Below are positions 33,892-45,359 of a stretch of DNA of 64,000 nucleotides, piece after piece. The stretch comes from Pogostemon cablin (Eukaryota > Streptophyta > Magnoliopsida > Lamiales > Lamiaceae). A program made the translations under genes and the position numbers. Where the stretch lies: NCBI GenBank assembly GCA_023678885.1, contig CM042966.1, positions 27,418,028-27,482,027 on the forward strand. Direction: 5' to 3'. The notes under the pieces are model-generated. The model did no database searches and was not told where the DNA came from. It saw only the letters and a program-made list of their open reading frames with translations. Position 1 is the stretch's first letter; each line of letters opens with the position of its first letter.

Positions 33892-36800
33892 ACAATCTTT
33901 CACTCCATACTCCATATGATGGACCAGATGACATTGTGATTGGTGATGGTACGGGGTTACACATCTCCAAAATTGGTTCTGCCTCCATTCCCCCTCCTTC
34001 TCGCAATTTCCGTCTCAATAATGTTCTATTTGTTCCTGACATGCATCGTAAGTTGATTTCTATTTCTCAGTTTTGCAAAACTAATCAAACTTCTATTGAA
34101 TTCTTACCATCGTCTTTTCATGTGAAGGATCTACTGACAGGAGCGAGACTTCTGGAAGGAAAGTCTAAAGATGGAGTATATGAATGGCCAAAACTACTCC
34201 CCACCCCTCCATCTGCTCTCACCAGTATAAAAATTCCCACTATCAACTGGCACCACCATCTTGGTCACCCATCTGAAGCCATTCAACGCCACATCCTTTC
34301 CACATATCACTTAAAGTCAGTTTCCCTTGCATCTTCGTCAAGTCATTGTAATGCTTGTTTCTGCAATAAAAGCCATAAACTACCATTTTCTAAATCCACA
34401 ATTGTTTCCACGTCTCCTCTCCAAGTTATATTTTCTGATATCTGGACTGCATCATTACACTCGATTGATGGATACAAATATTATGTGATTTTTGTCGATC
34501 ATTATACTCATTATATTTGGCTCTATCCAATCAAGAAGAAATTTGATGTAGCTCAAGTCTTTCCACGTTTTAAATCAGTTGTCGAAAATTTTTTCAAAAC
34601 AAGAGTTGTGACACTCTATACTGACAATGGTGGTGAATATATGGCTTTAACCAATTTCTTATCTACCAATGGCATAACACACCTCACCTCTCCACCTCAC
34701 ACTCCCGAACATAATGGATTTTCTGAACGTAGGCATCGCCATATTGTTGAAACTGACCTTTCACTCCTCACAAATGCATCTATCCCACTCATCTTTTGTC
34801 CACATGCATTCCTAACCGCTGTTTATCTCATCAATCGCCTCCCTTCACCAACTTTAAACATGTCATCACCTTACCTAAAATTATTCAAGTTACCATCCAA
34901 CTGCAACAAACTGCGTACTTTCGGTTGTCTATGTTATCCTTGGCTACGTCCGTACTCTCAACACAAACTTGATCTTAAATCCACTTCTTGTATTTTCCTT
35001 GGATACTCTCTCACTCAAAGTGCATACATATGCTACGACCCGACTTCACAGAAATCATATGTCTCAAGGCATGTTCGCTTTGTTGAGAGTAACTATCCCA
35101 TGTCTCATCTTCTAAAACAGTTTGATTGTCCTAGTGAGTCAAGTACCACAACATGGCTCCCCAACACCTTCTCATATCTGCATCATCTACTCCATCTCCG
35201 ACTACTTCCGAGACTCCTCTTTCAGGAAATCCAACACGCAACCCGCCCCAGGTAACTCTTCTATCCCAACCCGCATCACCATCTGCATCACACTCTCCAC
35301 CACATCATTCCCCTCCCACTTCTCAATTGGCTGATGCAAACTCTCCATCACATAATTCCCCTCCCACTTCACCATTGGCCAATGAGTCTGCACCTATTCC
35401 CCATCCACATGTCGCTCGCACTTCCCCGATCGTCACCCGTTCCCGAAATAATATTTTCAAACCAAATCCCAAAATATCACTCTCTGCAGAACTCACACAC
35501 CTACTAGAACCAACTTGTGTTTCACAAGCCATAAAAGATAGCAATTGGAGAAAAGCAATGTCCGCTGAATTTGATGCTTTAATATGCAATGGAACCTGGG
35601 AACTTGTACCTTCAACTAACGTTCCAAACATAGTTGGTCGCAAGTGGATTTTCAAAATTAAACGACATCCTAATGGTTCTATTGATAGGTACAAAGCTTG
35701 TCTTGTTGCTAAAGGTTTCCATCAAGTCCTGGAGTTGATTATCACGAGACATTCAGTCCGGTAGTGAAGCCGATCACTGTTCGTCTCATACTCTCTCTAG
35801 CAATCAGTGGTGGTTGGCAGTTACGCCAACTCGATGTTAATAATGCATTCCTTCAAGGATCCCTTCCAGATGATGTATACATGGCCCAACCTCCTAGTTT
35901 CATTGACCCGGATCGTCCCAATCATGTTTGCAAGCTTCGAAAAGCTATTTATGGTCTCAAACAGGCATCACGAGCCTGGTATATGGAGCTTCGCCAATTT
36001 CTTGTCGCCTCTGACTTCATCAACTCCACGGCTGATACATCATTGTTTATCTAGAACAATGGAGGTATTATTGTTATTATTTTAGTATACGTTGATGACA
36101 TTATTGTCACAGGAAATCAGAGAGATTATGTTCATGGTTTCATCAACACATTGGCTCAACGATTTTCACTCAAAGACCTTGGTGATCTTCACTATTTTTT
36201 GGGTGTTGAGGTGGTGCCTTGCCCACAAGGACTTATTCTATCTCAGAGACGCTACATTGCTGATCTATTGGCTCGCACAAAGATGGTAGATGCTCGTCCT
36301 GTTTCTACCCCGTTAGCCAACTCGCCTCCTTTAACTTTGCATTCCGGGCAGTTTTATCAGATCCTTCTGAGTTCTGCATGGTCGTAGGGAGTCTCTAGTA
36401 TTTATCCCTTACTCGGCCCGATATTGCATACGCAGTCAATAAGCTCTCCCAGTTCATGCATCGCCCTACTACAGATTACTGGAATGCAACCAAGAGACTT
36501 CTTCGATACTTATGTGGTACTATCCACTATGGTATCACATTTCATCGTGATTCGCTAACAACTTTACATGCTTATTCGGATGCCAATTAGGCTGGGAACA
36601 AAGATGACTACACCTCTACTAGTGCATACATTCTTTATTTGGGATGCAATCCAATCTCCTGGAGCTCGAAAAAGCAAAACACTGTTGCGCGATCATCTAC
36701 GGAGGCTGAATATAGATCAGTAGCCTCCACGGCGGCTGAGTTATGCTGGATCAAGTCTCTATTCAGTGAACTTGGCACTAAAATTTCACACACACCTGTC

Positions 36801-37061
36801 ATTTATTGTGATAATGTGGGCGCAACAAATTTCTGCTCAAATCCAGTTTTCCATTCAAGGATAAAACATGTGGCTCTAGATTTTCATTTCATTCGACAAT
36901 TGGTTCAAGATGGGATCCTTCGTGTAACTCATGTCTCTTCTATTGATCAACTTGCAGATGCTCTCACCAAACCCTTGTCTCGAGCACGGTTTCAAAGTTT
37001 ATTGATCAAGATAGGGATCTCCTCACGTAGCTCCATCTTGCGGGGGCATGATAGAAGATAA
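33850..37061 (+). pseudogene. Copia protease-integrase-RT-RNase H, broken
   Basis: Protease keeps SGASHHVTTDLNNL, but the preceding catalytic Asp codon is lost with a small deletion that shifts the frame. Integrase shows the HHCC finger (HHHLGHPS, CNACFC) and catalytic FSDIWTA, YTDNGGEY and HNGFSERRHRH. RT shows IFKIKRHPNGSIDRYKA, LDVNNAFLQG, IYGLKQASRAW and VYVDDIIVTG. RNase H shows ARSSTEAEYRSVAS and YCDNVGAT. There are frameshifts near 35720 and 36380 and stops near 36052 and 36588. It cannot make an active polyprotein. Confidence 0.92.
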
Positions 37062-37216
37062 TATCCTAATCAAATATTCTTGTAACTCCTGTAGATAATT
37101 TTCATTTATTTCCATTCATTTCATTGATGTAATTTATGCAGTAGATATAGCTCAACTGTATTATAAATGTTGTTGTAATTGTAAATTAGAATATACATTC
37201 CAATTACATTCTCATA
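37049..37216 (+). repeat. 3' LTR of the 4.6-kb copia element
   Basis: Differs from the 5' LTR by three substitutions. Followed by target-site copy TCCCC. Confidence 0.9.
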
Positions 37217-37285
37217 TCCCCAAGGGGCACATGAGCTTTTGCCATAATTAAATAATTGAAATATAGGACAAAGTTAAAAATTATA

Positions 37286-37528
37286 CTCCCTATGTCCGCT
37301 TCTAAGGTATCTATTTTACTATTCCTGACGTCCGCTTCAAATGTATCTATTTCCCATATTTAGTAAAAAAAATGCACAATATGGTACATCACTTCCCTCT
37401 AATACAACTACCCACTTTACATATAATAATAATACTCCTTAATCCACGTGCAAAAATCAAATGGATATCATAGAACCGAACATGATGTGCAAAAAGTAAA
37501 TGGATACCTTAAAACCGGACGGAGGGAG
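37286..37528. mobile_element. Stowaway MITE
   Basis: CTCCCTATGTCCGCTT at the left and AACCGGACGGAGGGAG at the right form the terminal inverted repeat, with TA on both outer sides. 243 bp, no coding capacity. Confidence 0.85.
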
Positions 37529-37805
37529 TAAGAGTTAGTGTTTGCAAATCTGCTCTGGCAAATAAAGTTTATCTCCAATTTCACTTCCAACTTCATGTTT
37601 CATTAACCCACCCTATCATTTCATATATACTTTAATTAGCTGTCTTATTAGTGCTTAGATGATATAATCTAGGAAAGCTCATTTTAAAATTAAGTTCATC
37701 CAACTACTTTTCATCTAAAAATATAAGAATTCTTTCCACTCCTAAATTTTTTAACCATTTCATGTATGTTGTTGAATTTCTTACAAAATAAACCCGTTAT
37801 GTACC

Positions 37806-37865
<60 letters not shown>

Positions 37866-37869
<4 letters not shown>

Positions 37870-38788
37870 TTTGTTGACCCGTGGTTACATGGAATTTTTA
37901 ATTTTAAAAAAATTAAATTAATAAAATTATAATAATAATTATATTATTATAGATAATATAATATGTATTATTCTTATAAAGTAAGTATTATTTATTTAAA
38001 TTTATATTATTTATTAATAGTCATATTTAATCTTGAATCATTTATAATTTTAAAAATTGATATAGATTATTATTGTTCAAATTAAATATTATTATAGTTA
38101 AGAAAATCCCATTCATTTGCAATATATTTTTTCATAAAAAATAGTATCATTTCTTTTTAAGTACGGTCCAAACTTAAATACATCTTTATTCTTTTAAAAT
38201 AAAATACACATATATTCATTTGCAAATATAATTATTTTACTTATGTATATTATAAAGATATAATTTAAAATATACATTTATGTACTCGAAAATAAATGAT
38301 AAAAAAGTGTTAATAATTTCTTCAATTTAATTTGAAATACATTTCTATAATGAATTTTGATTTTTTTTAATATTAATAATTATTTATATTCTTAAATTAT
38401 TTTATTTTATTTTTTATAATAATTACAAAGTAAATATTTTTTAAATATCATAATAATAATAATTATTATTATTAAGAAAAATATTCAATTAAATAATATC
38501 ACTAAATTTTAATTATTCACCCAATTGAATTTTTTAAAAATTTATACTCTATAAATTAAATTTAAATTTAATTAATATTTAAATAAAATAATATATATTA
38601 TTTTTATAAAATAATTGAAAACTTAAATTACATTTAAATTAAGATTAAATTAAAGAAGTTTCTTGTATATAATTTAATTAATATTTTTAAGCATTTAATG
38701 ATATTAAATTATGTTCAACCAATATTTTCAAAATTTACATTGCATAAGAAAATGACACATATATTATATATATATATATATATATATT
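37866..38788 (-). mobile_element. Non-autonomous Helitron, copy 2 (inverted)
   Basis: The reverse complement matches copy 1 over nearly its whole length. Its 3' end reads CCATGTAACCACGGG (hairpin with one mismatch), TCAACAAA, then CTAA, a valid CTRR terminus followed by T. A (TA)n tract abuts it, as in copy 1. The 5' end dissolves into a TA tract. About 25 bp present in copy 1 is missing here. Confidence 0.75.
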
Positions 38789-38844
38789 CTCATCAAGCAT
38801 TTGGTTGCATAATAGGTAACTTCACTAGTATATTCAATACACCG

Positions 38845-39020
38845 TGCACTCACATTGCACCCATAGTTAGAATGTATAAAAATATATGCCTTATACTATG
38901 CACTTTGTTAGTAATTTTTATGTTATATTTTTTAATAAAAAATTAAATGTAAAAAGTTACATTTTTATTAAATAACACATATTCACTATTAAATAAAAAT
39001 TTATAAGTGCAACCTAGAAT
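38845..39020. repeat. Diverged relative of the GTGCAC TIR element
   Basis: Shares TTTTTAATRAAAAATT, ACTATTRAATAAAAA and GTGCA-type ends with the element at 10550-10877. Partial. Confidence 0.4.
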
Positions 39021-39265
39021 ATCAACTCAGTATATTGTTTACATTTTAGGAGTATAAAATTGGAAAGTAATGGTCAAAAGGAATTGCTTTGACCAAACAT
39101 CCATAAAAGAAGTGAGTATAAATATGGCAAAAGTTGCTTAAAGTAGCCGAGATCCAAGAATGAAATGAGTTAATGATGTCCAACGCACGTGTATTAGGCG
39201 TGGTTTTAACATAAACCCCCTAATTCTCACGTCCAAATCCCATTGTCTTTATTTCTATAATCCCT
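39021..39265. other. Intergenic, no gene recognised
   Basis: Unique-looking AT-rich sequence between a MITE remnant and the GAGCTCG-rich repeat. Confidence 0.4.
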
Positions 39266-39528
39266 AGTAGAACTGTTAAACGAAACGAGCCGCTCGAGAG
39301 CTCGGCTCGTTAAAATTCGAGCTCAACTCGACTCGTGGCTACTCGAGCTCGAGTTCGAGCTCGTTGAATTGCTCGTTACGTTATCGAGTCGAGCTCGCCT
39401 CGATAGAGCTTGATAATAATAATAATATTAAAATAAATATTATATAATGATAATTATATATATTAATATAATAATTATTAAATATAATATTAAATATATT
39501 AATTAAAATTCGGCTCGTTAGGCTCGAA
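39266..39528. repeat. GAGCTCG-rich repeat, probably hAT-type non-autonomous element
   Basis: Many overlapping CTCGAGCTCGA and GGCTCGTT words sit at both ends of a 260-bp segment with an AT-rich middle, a pattern typical of plant hAT-derived elements with subterminal repeats. It directly abuts the truncated gypsy LTR, so it may have caused the truncation. Confidence 0.45.
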
Positions 39529-39950
39529 ATTTTAACATGCACATGAAGTAATATCTGCAAATCGTAAGAGGAAATATTTTTTTCCACAAAAAAAGTAATA
39601 AATGACCATGAATTTCCACATGCAGTAGAATGTAACTAGGTGAAATTTCTTCTATAAATAACAGTACACATGCAGTAGAATATAACTAGGTGAAATTTCC
39701 TCTATAAATAGCAATATATTCACTTCAATTCATTCACCCCAAAATTATATATATATGTATAGGTAATATTACCGCAAGTTAACTTTCCTATTTCTTCTTC
39801 TTTTGCAATCCGTATACCTACACTTTGTTACTTTCCTTATATTTAAAATTCACATCAAATTATATTCTTAGATATCACTGTTATTATTATTATTAACATA
39901 CTTAGAATTATTATTATTATAATATATATTTACCATATGTATATAAATAT

Positions 39951-40244
39951 CGTTTTATGATTTAAAAGGAAGGCAGAGTCTCTGAACTAATCATAAAATG
40001 ATGTCGTGTATATGTGTACTTACTTTAAAAGTATTTTATTTAGGATAATATTATTACTACTACTATTATTATTAATTATTAATATTATTTTTATCATTTT
40101 ATGATTTAAAAGGAAGGTCAAGCCTCTGACCTAATCATAAAATGCTAACATAAATTTCTTATATTATAATTATTTATATTATTATTACTATTATCATTTT
40201 ATGATATAAAAAGAAGGTCGAGTCTCTAATCTTATCATAAAATG
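39951..40244 (+). repeat. Recurrent ~50-nt hairpin modules in the LTR
   Basis: CATTTTATGAT...ATCATAAAATG brackets a purine-rich centre, often with a second stem AGGTCA/TGACCT. Modules lie at about 39952, 40097 and 40194 here, again near 41063, 41160, 42014 and 42112, and in the 3' LTR near 49645, 49780 and 49876. Being in LTRs they would be in the genomic RNA. Role unknown. Confidence 0.7.
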
Positions 40245-40264
40245 ATAATTTTCATTCCTACTTT

Positions 40265-40315
<51 letters not shown>

Positions 40316-41225
40316 ATATTTGGGTAAAAGTTTTTAAATAAATCATTTGTGCTAGGTGAAGTGCTGGTGAACAGGACGTCGGATCACTCTTCCACTCAAG
40401 TTGTAACAAGATATTTTAAGAGAGTAAAGGTGGGTAAAATATCTGAAAATGGTTGGATATTATTATTGGTTTGCATATGAAGTATGTTTATTTCTTCTCT
40501 TATGGTAGTGGCCGTATGGGTCATGAATTTTATGGTTTCGATTGACGAGTCGTGACAATGGTAGTAGTCGACGGGTTATAAAACATGGTAGTGAATAACT
40601 TTCGGGTTGTCATGAAAAAGAGTAATTATATCATTATGTATTTACTGATTAACATTCTACCAAAATTATCCGCTGAGATTTTAATCTCACATTTTCAAAC
40701 AACAAATTTTCAGGTCAATAATTGGGACATCTGGACTGCGACAAGACATGACATCCTCCGTGGTTCCTACTATAATTCTACATATATATTTATAAAAATG
40801 CTAAGACTATGAATTTTCAAATAATGATTTCTTAATGTGACTTTTAATGTATGTATGTATGTATACATTAAATTTTATTATTAGCATTATGTTATTACGC
40901 TATTATAAAATTATTTTCAAAAGTTATAAATTATATTTTTCTCCTTTAAAATATTGTGTTAAACTATTAAGTAAGTCTGTGATGATATTTTTGATTCGTT
41001 AGTAGTAATTCGATTTCAAAAAAAAAGAGAAATTTTTTTTATTTTTGGGCTCGGGGTGCTACTTTATGATATAAAAGGAAGGTCAAGTCTCTAACCTAAT
41101 CATAAAATGCTAATATAAATTTCTTATATTATAATTATTTATATTATTATTACTATTATTATTTTATGATATAAAAGGAAGGCCGAACCTCTGATCTTAT
41201 CATAAAATGATAATTTTCATTCCTA

Positions 41226-41271
<46 letters not shown>

Positions 41272-42966
41272 CGAATATTTGGGTAAAAGTTTTTAAATAA
41301 ATCATTTGTGCTAGGTGAAGTGCTGGTGAATAAGACGTCGGATCACTCTTCCACTCAAGTTGTAAGACGGTATTTTAAGAGAGTAAAAGTGGGTAAAATA
41401 TTTGAAAATGGTTGGATGTTATTGTTGGTTTGCATAAGAAGTATGCTTATTTTTCTCGTATGGTAGTGGCCGTATGGGTCATGAATTTTATGGTTGCGAT
41501 TGACCAATCATGATAATGATAGTAGTCAACGGGCTATGAAACATGGTAGTGACTAACTTTCGGGTTGTCATGAAAAAGAGTAATCATATCTTATGTATTT
41601 ATTGATTAACATTCTGCCAGAATTACCCACTGAGATTTTAATCTCATATTTTCAAACAACAAATTTTCAGGTCAATGATTGAGATATCTGAACTGCGACA
41701 ATAGATGACATCCTCCGTGGTTCCTACTATAATTCTATATATATATTTATAAATATGCAAAGACTATAAATTTTCAAATAATGATTTCTTAATGTAATTT
41801 GTAATGTATGTATGTATATATGTATACATTAAATTTTATTATTAGCATTATATTATTACACTATTATAAAATTATTTTCAAAAGATATAAATTATATTTT
41901 CCTCCTTTAAAATATTGTGTTAAACTATTAAGTAAGTCTGTGATGATATTTTCGATTCATTAGTAGTACTTCGATTTCAAAAAAAAAGAGATTTTTTTGG
42001 CCTCGGGGTGCTACTTTATGATATAAAAGGAAGGTCAAGCCTCTGACCTAATCATAAAATACTAATATAAATTTCTTATATTATAATTATTTATATTATT
42101 ATTACTATTATCATTTTATAAGATAAAAGGAAGGACGATCCTCTAATCTTATCATAAAATGATAATTTTCATTCCCACTTTTATATATATATGTACGAAT
42201 ATTTGGGTAAAAGTTTTTAAATAAATCATTTTTGCTAGGTGAAGTGCTGGTAAACAGGACGTCGGATCACTCTTTCACTCAAGTTGTAACACGGTATTTT
42301 AAGAGAGTAAAGGTGGGTAAAATATTTGAAAATGGTTGGATGTTATTGTTGGTTTGCATATGAAGCATGCTTATTTCTTATCTTATGGTAGTGGCCATAT
42401 GGGTCATGAATTTTATGGTTGCGATTGACGAGTCGTGACAATGGTAGTAGTCGACGGGCAATGAAACATGGTGGTGACTAACTTTCGGGTTGTCATGAAA
42501 AAGAGTAATCATATCATTATGTATTTACTGATTAACATTCTGCCAAAATTACCCACTGAGATTTTAATCTCACCTTTTCAAACAATAAATTTTCAGGTCA
42601 ATGGTTGGGACATCTGGACTACGATAAGACATGACATCCTCCGTGGTTCCCACTATAATTCTACATATATATTTATAAAAATGCAAAGATTATGAATTTT
42701 CAAATAATGTTTTCTTAATGTAATTTTTAATGTATGCATGTATGTATGTTTGTACGTATGTATGTATGTATACATTAAATTTTATTATTAGCATTATATT
42801 ATTAAGTTATTATAAAATTACTTTCAAAAGTTATAAATTATATTTTCCTCCTTTAAAATATTGTGTTAAACTATTAAGTAAGTCTGTGATGATATTTTCG
42901 ATTCATTAGTAGTACTTCAATTTAAAAAAAAGAGAATTTTTTATTTTTTTTGGGCTCGGGGTGATA
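40098..42966 (+). repeat. Three tandem ~0.95-kb LTR segments
   Basis: Units of about 965, 952 and 952 bp, each running from TTTATGATNTAAAAGGAAGG to GGCTCGGGGTGCTAC. They carry internal length-variable TA or TG tracts. The single equivalent in the 3' LTR spans about 49782-50787. Unequal exchange or template switching during reverse transcription could produce this. Confidence 0.88.
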
Positions 42967-42971
42967 CAGAG

Positions 42972-42990
42972 TGGTATCAGATCTATGGTT
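42972..42990 (+). other. Primer-binding site, initiator-Met type
   Basis: TGGTATCAGATC begins three bases after the LTR end and is the usual plant tRNA-iMet-complementary start. Confidence 0.8.
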
Positions 42991-43176
42991 TATAACATCC
43001 TTGAAAGTATATACGAGTATACTTATAAAATATATTTAATTAACAACTAAAACACTTTAAAAGATCCATGGAGAACCATGCCATGTCAGCAGACAGTGCT
43101 CGAAAAACTTTTTTTAGAGAAGGAAGATTTATAAAGTGTTTATAAAATCATTAAATGAAATTTTATCCCTTTAGGA

Positions 43177-43757
43177 ATGGAACCCTACGAAAACTCGACT
43201 GTTCAACTATACCAGACTTGTGCCCAATACGGGATGGAAACTTTAAGAAACTATGTTAATCGATTCCTAGATCTTAGGATCGCTGCATGGAAATAAGAAT
43301 TTATGGAAGGAGACTTCGATGCTGCAATGTGCCTGAAGGAAACTGTCTCCACCAAATACAGGGCAGTGGCACAGACACTATTCGATAACCTCAACACAAC
43401 GAATTCAGCTGGAGAACCAAGGATTGACTATGAGAACTATACAAGAACACTGATTAAAGCAGTAGAAGGGAGGACAGAGGTAGAAAAGTTGGCAACAAAG
43501 TGGGAGACGGAAGCACGAAAGAGAGATGCCAAGGCATATCAGTGGGAACAAAAGGCTATGGAGTATGAGAGGCGGGCGAACGATTATAGGTCCATGGCTA
43601 TCGAACAAAGACAGAAATCAATCGAAGTTAGAGAAAATCCATAAGGTACCAGGAGGAGCTGGTAAATAGAGGAGTAATTACAGATCCCACAGCGTTGCCG
43701 GTGTTTTGGACTGAAAACGTAGAGTTAGAGACTGGAGGGAATTTGTCTACAACATGA
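43177..43757 (+). pseudogene. Extra ORF upstream of gag, unknown function
   Basis: An ATG at 43177 opens a frame, with one in-frame TAA at about 43294, encoding roughly 155 residues. It opens MEPYENSTVQLYQTCAQYGM and includes CLKETVSTKYRAVAQTLFDN. It ends in a highly charged, probably coiled-coil stretch (EKLATKWETEARKRDAKAYQ, YERRANDYRSMAIEQRQKS). After a one-base shift the reading continues YQEELVNRGVITDPTALPV. A pyrimidine tract and CCAG at about 43857-43869 precede two 13-residue repeats (YEDEARPSTR, FEDEAGPSTR). It is not a gag, pol or envelope domain that I recognise. Gag begins some 600 bp further on. Confidence 0.6.
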
Positions 43758-44350
43758 TTCCATCATTCAACCCCTACAACGACCAAGAAAATTTAGGAAT
43801 GACTGCAGCAGGGACAACTCAATACAAATAAAATATCTATATGAATGATAATATCTCTTTTTTTTCCAGGATATGAGGATGAAGCAAGACCCAGTACTCG
43901 CATTTCAGGGTTTGAGGATGAAGCGGGACCCAGTACTCGTGATTTCTTCTTTTAAGACTAATTAAGAACCACGAGAATCCAGACAATCGATGCCTATTTA
44001 TAATTTTCTTATAAATGTGTAATGAGAGTATGGTACGGTGAAAGAATCGTAAGGTAACAATGTGAAATCAATGTGGTTTGACTACGACTTATAATAAATG
44101 GATGTTTTCAAGTCTTTTTAACAAGTTTATTCCTTAGATATTTTGTCTTACCTCGTATACCGCAATAAGTAAAAATACGATAAAGACTTGTTTATAAATA
44201 TAGCACCAATAAAAGACGCGACTTTCTTGATCCTTTTCAGCTTTTGATAAATGGCGCCATCAACTAGAAACCAAAGAATGAACTAGAAGGAACAGGGGAT
44301 CATCTGAGGATTCCGTGAGACATGATCAATAGGGACGCACCAACACTAAT

Positions 44351-45235
44351 TTGGGAGTCGATATGGCTCGAGAATTTTTCACCACCCTTCAAAACTATAT
44401 TCAACAAGCACCACCACCACCACCACCACAAACGAACGAAACAAGACCAATGATTAATGATGTCGTGGAACAATTCCGTCATTTGCAACCACCTCGATTT
44501 CGAGGAAAGGAAGGACCGTTAGCCACCGAAGAATGGATCGCAGAGATGGACTAAATATTCAAAAAAATGGAGCTAACCGAAACACAAAAGGTTTCTTACA
44601 CTGTTTTCCAACTAGCTGAAAATGCTGGCCAATGGTGGGACTCACATGAACGCACTATGAGTGAGGAGGCGAGAGAAGTTTTAACTTTGAACGATTTCAA
44701 CATGATTATGATGAACCGATACTTTCCACAAGCTCTTTGTGATTAAAAAAAGTGAATTCATCAACTTGCGTCAAGGAACTGCTTCCGTAACTGAGTACGA
44801 ACGCAGATTTAACAACCTATCAAAGTATACTCCACAGCTTGTGGACACAGATGAGAAAAAGGCAAGAAGGTTTGAAAGTGGACTACGCCCAAAAATTGGG
44901 AGAGTCATTTCTGGATTGAAGTTGACAGTTTTTCGAGAAGTGTTCGAAATTGCATTGACTATCTCCATTTGTCAAGGGTTTGAATACAATCAAAAACCTT
45001 AAGAAACATCTACCAAGAGGAAGTGGCAAGCTTACGAAAGGAATAGGCCAGATTCCTCTATGAAAATGAACCAAATGGAAATAACCACAAGGCTCAATCT
45101 GGCTTGGATACTTCCATGTTCCACTTGTAAATGTATACATCAAGGAGAATGCTTGGCGTGGAAGGATGTATGTTACAAATGTAACAAAAGAGGGCACAGA
45201 GCTCATGAATGCACAAGGATTAACAACGTTGGACC
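44351..45235 (+). pseudogene. Chromovirus gag
   Basis: Translation shows FRHLQPPRFRGKEGPLATEE, VFQLAENAGQWWDSHERTM, FINLRQGTASVTEYERRFNN and ARRFESGLRPKIGR, then a zinc knuckle CYKCNKRGHRAHEC at about 45170-45211. This is the retrotransposon capsid/nucleocapsid pattern. Stops near 44552 and 44743, a frameshift near 44745 and another stop near 45001 break it. A CCA-repeat encodes a proline run near the start. Confidence 0.9.
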
Positions 45236-45359
45236 AATTGGAGGAACCAATCAAGCGCCGATGCCTATACAAGCTTGGCAACCGCCAAAGAGGAATGATG
45301 TGATACCAAGACTACAAAAAGGGAATGATCGTACTCAAAATTTGAAGGGAAAAGCACAA

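Larger units (their letters stand above)
32644..37216 (+). mobile_element. Ty1/copia retrotransposon with 168-bp LTRs
   Basis: Short LTRs at 32644-32811 and 37049-37216 differ at three positions. A perfect TCCCC duplication flanks the element (32639-32643, 37217-37221). The PBS TGGTATCAAGCC begins directly after the 5' LTR (initiator-Met type), and CTTGCGGGGGCA precedes the 3' LTR as polypurine tract. Gag, protease, integrase, RT and RNase H are all present in copia order but broken. Confidence 0.95.
39529..42968 (+). repeat. 5' LTR, truncated at its 5' end and with a triplicated segment
   Basis: From ATTTTAACATGC it matches the 3' LTR from about 49263 onward; the first ~430 bp of the LTR is missing. 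A segment of about 0.95 kb, present once in the 3' LTR, is present three times in tandem, starting near 40098, 41063 and 42015. It ends GGTGATACA before the PBS. Confidence 0.88.

Noticed and set aside
44300..44488. Minus-strand frame with a Trp run
   Set aside because: Complement of a CCA repeat in gag; a shadow of the real frame.
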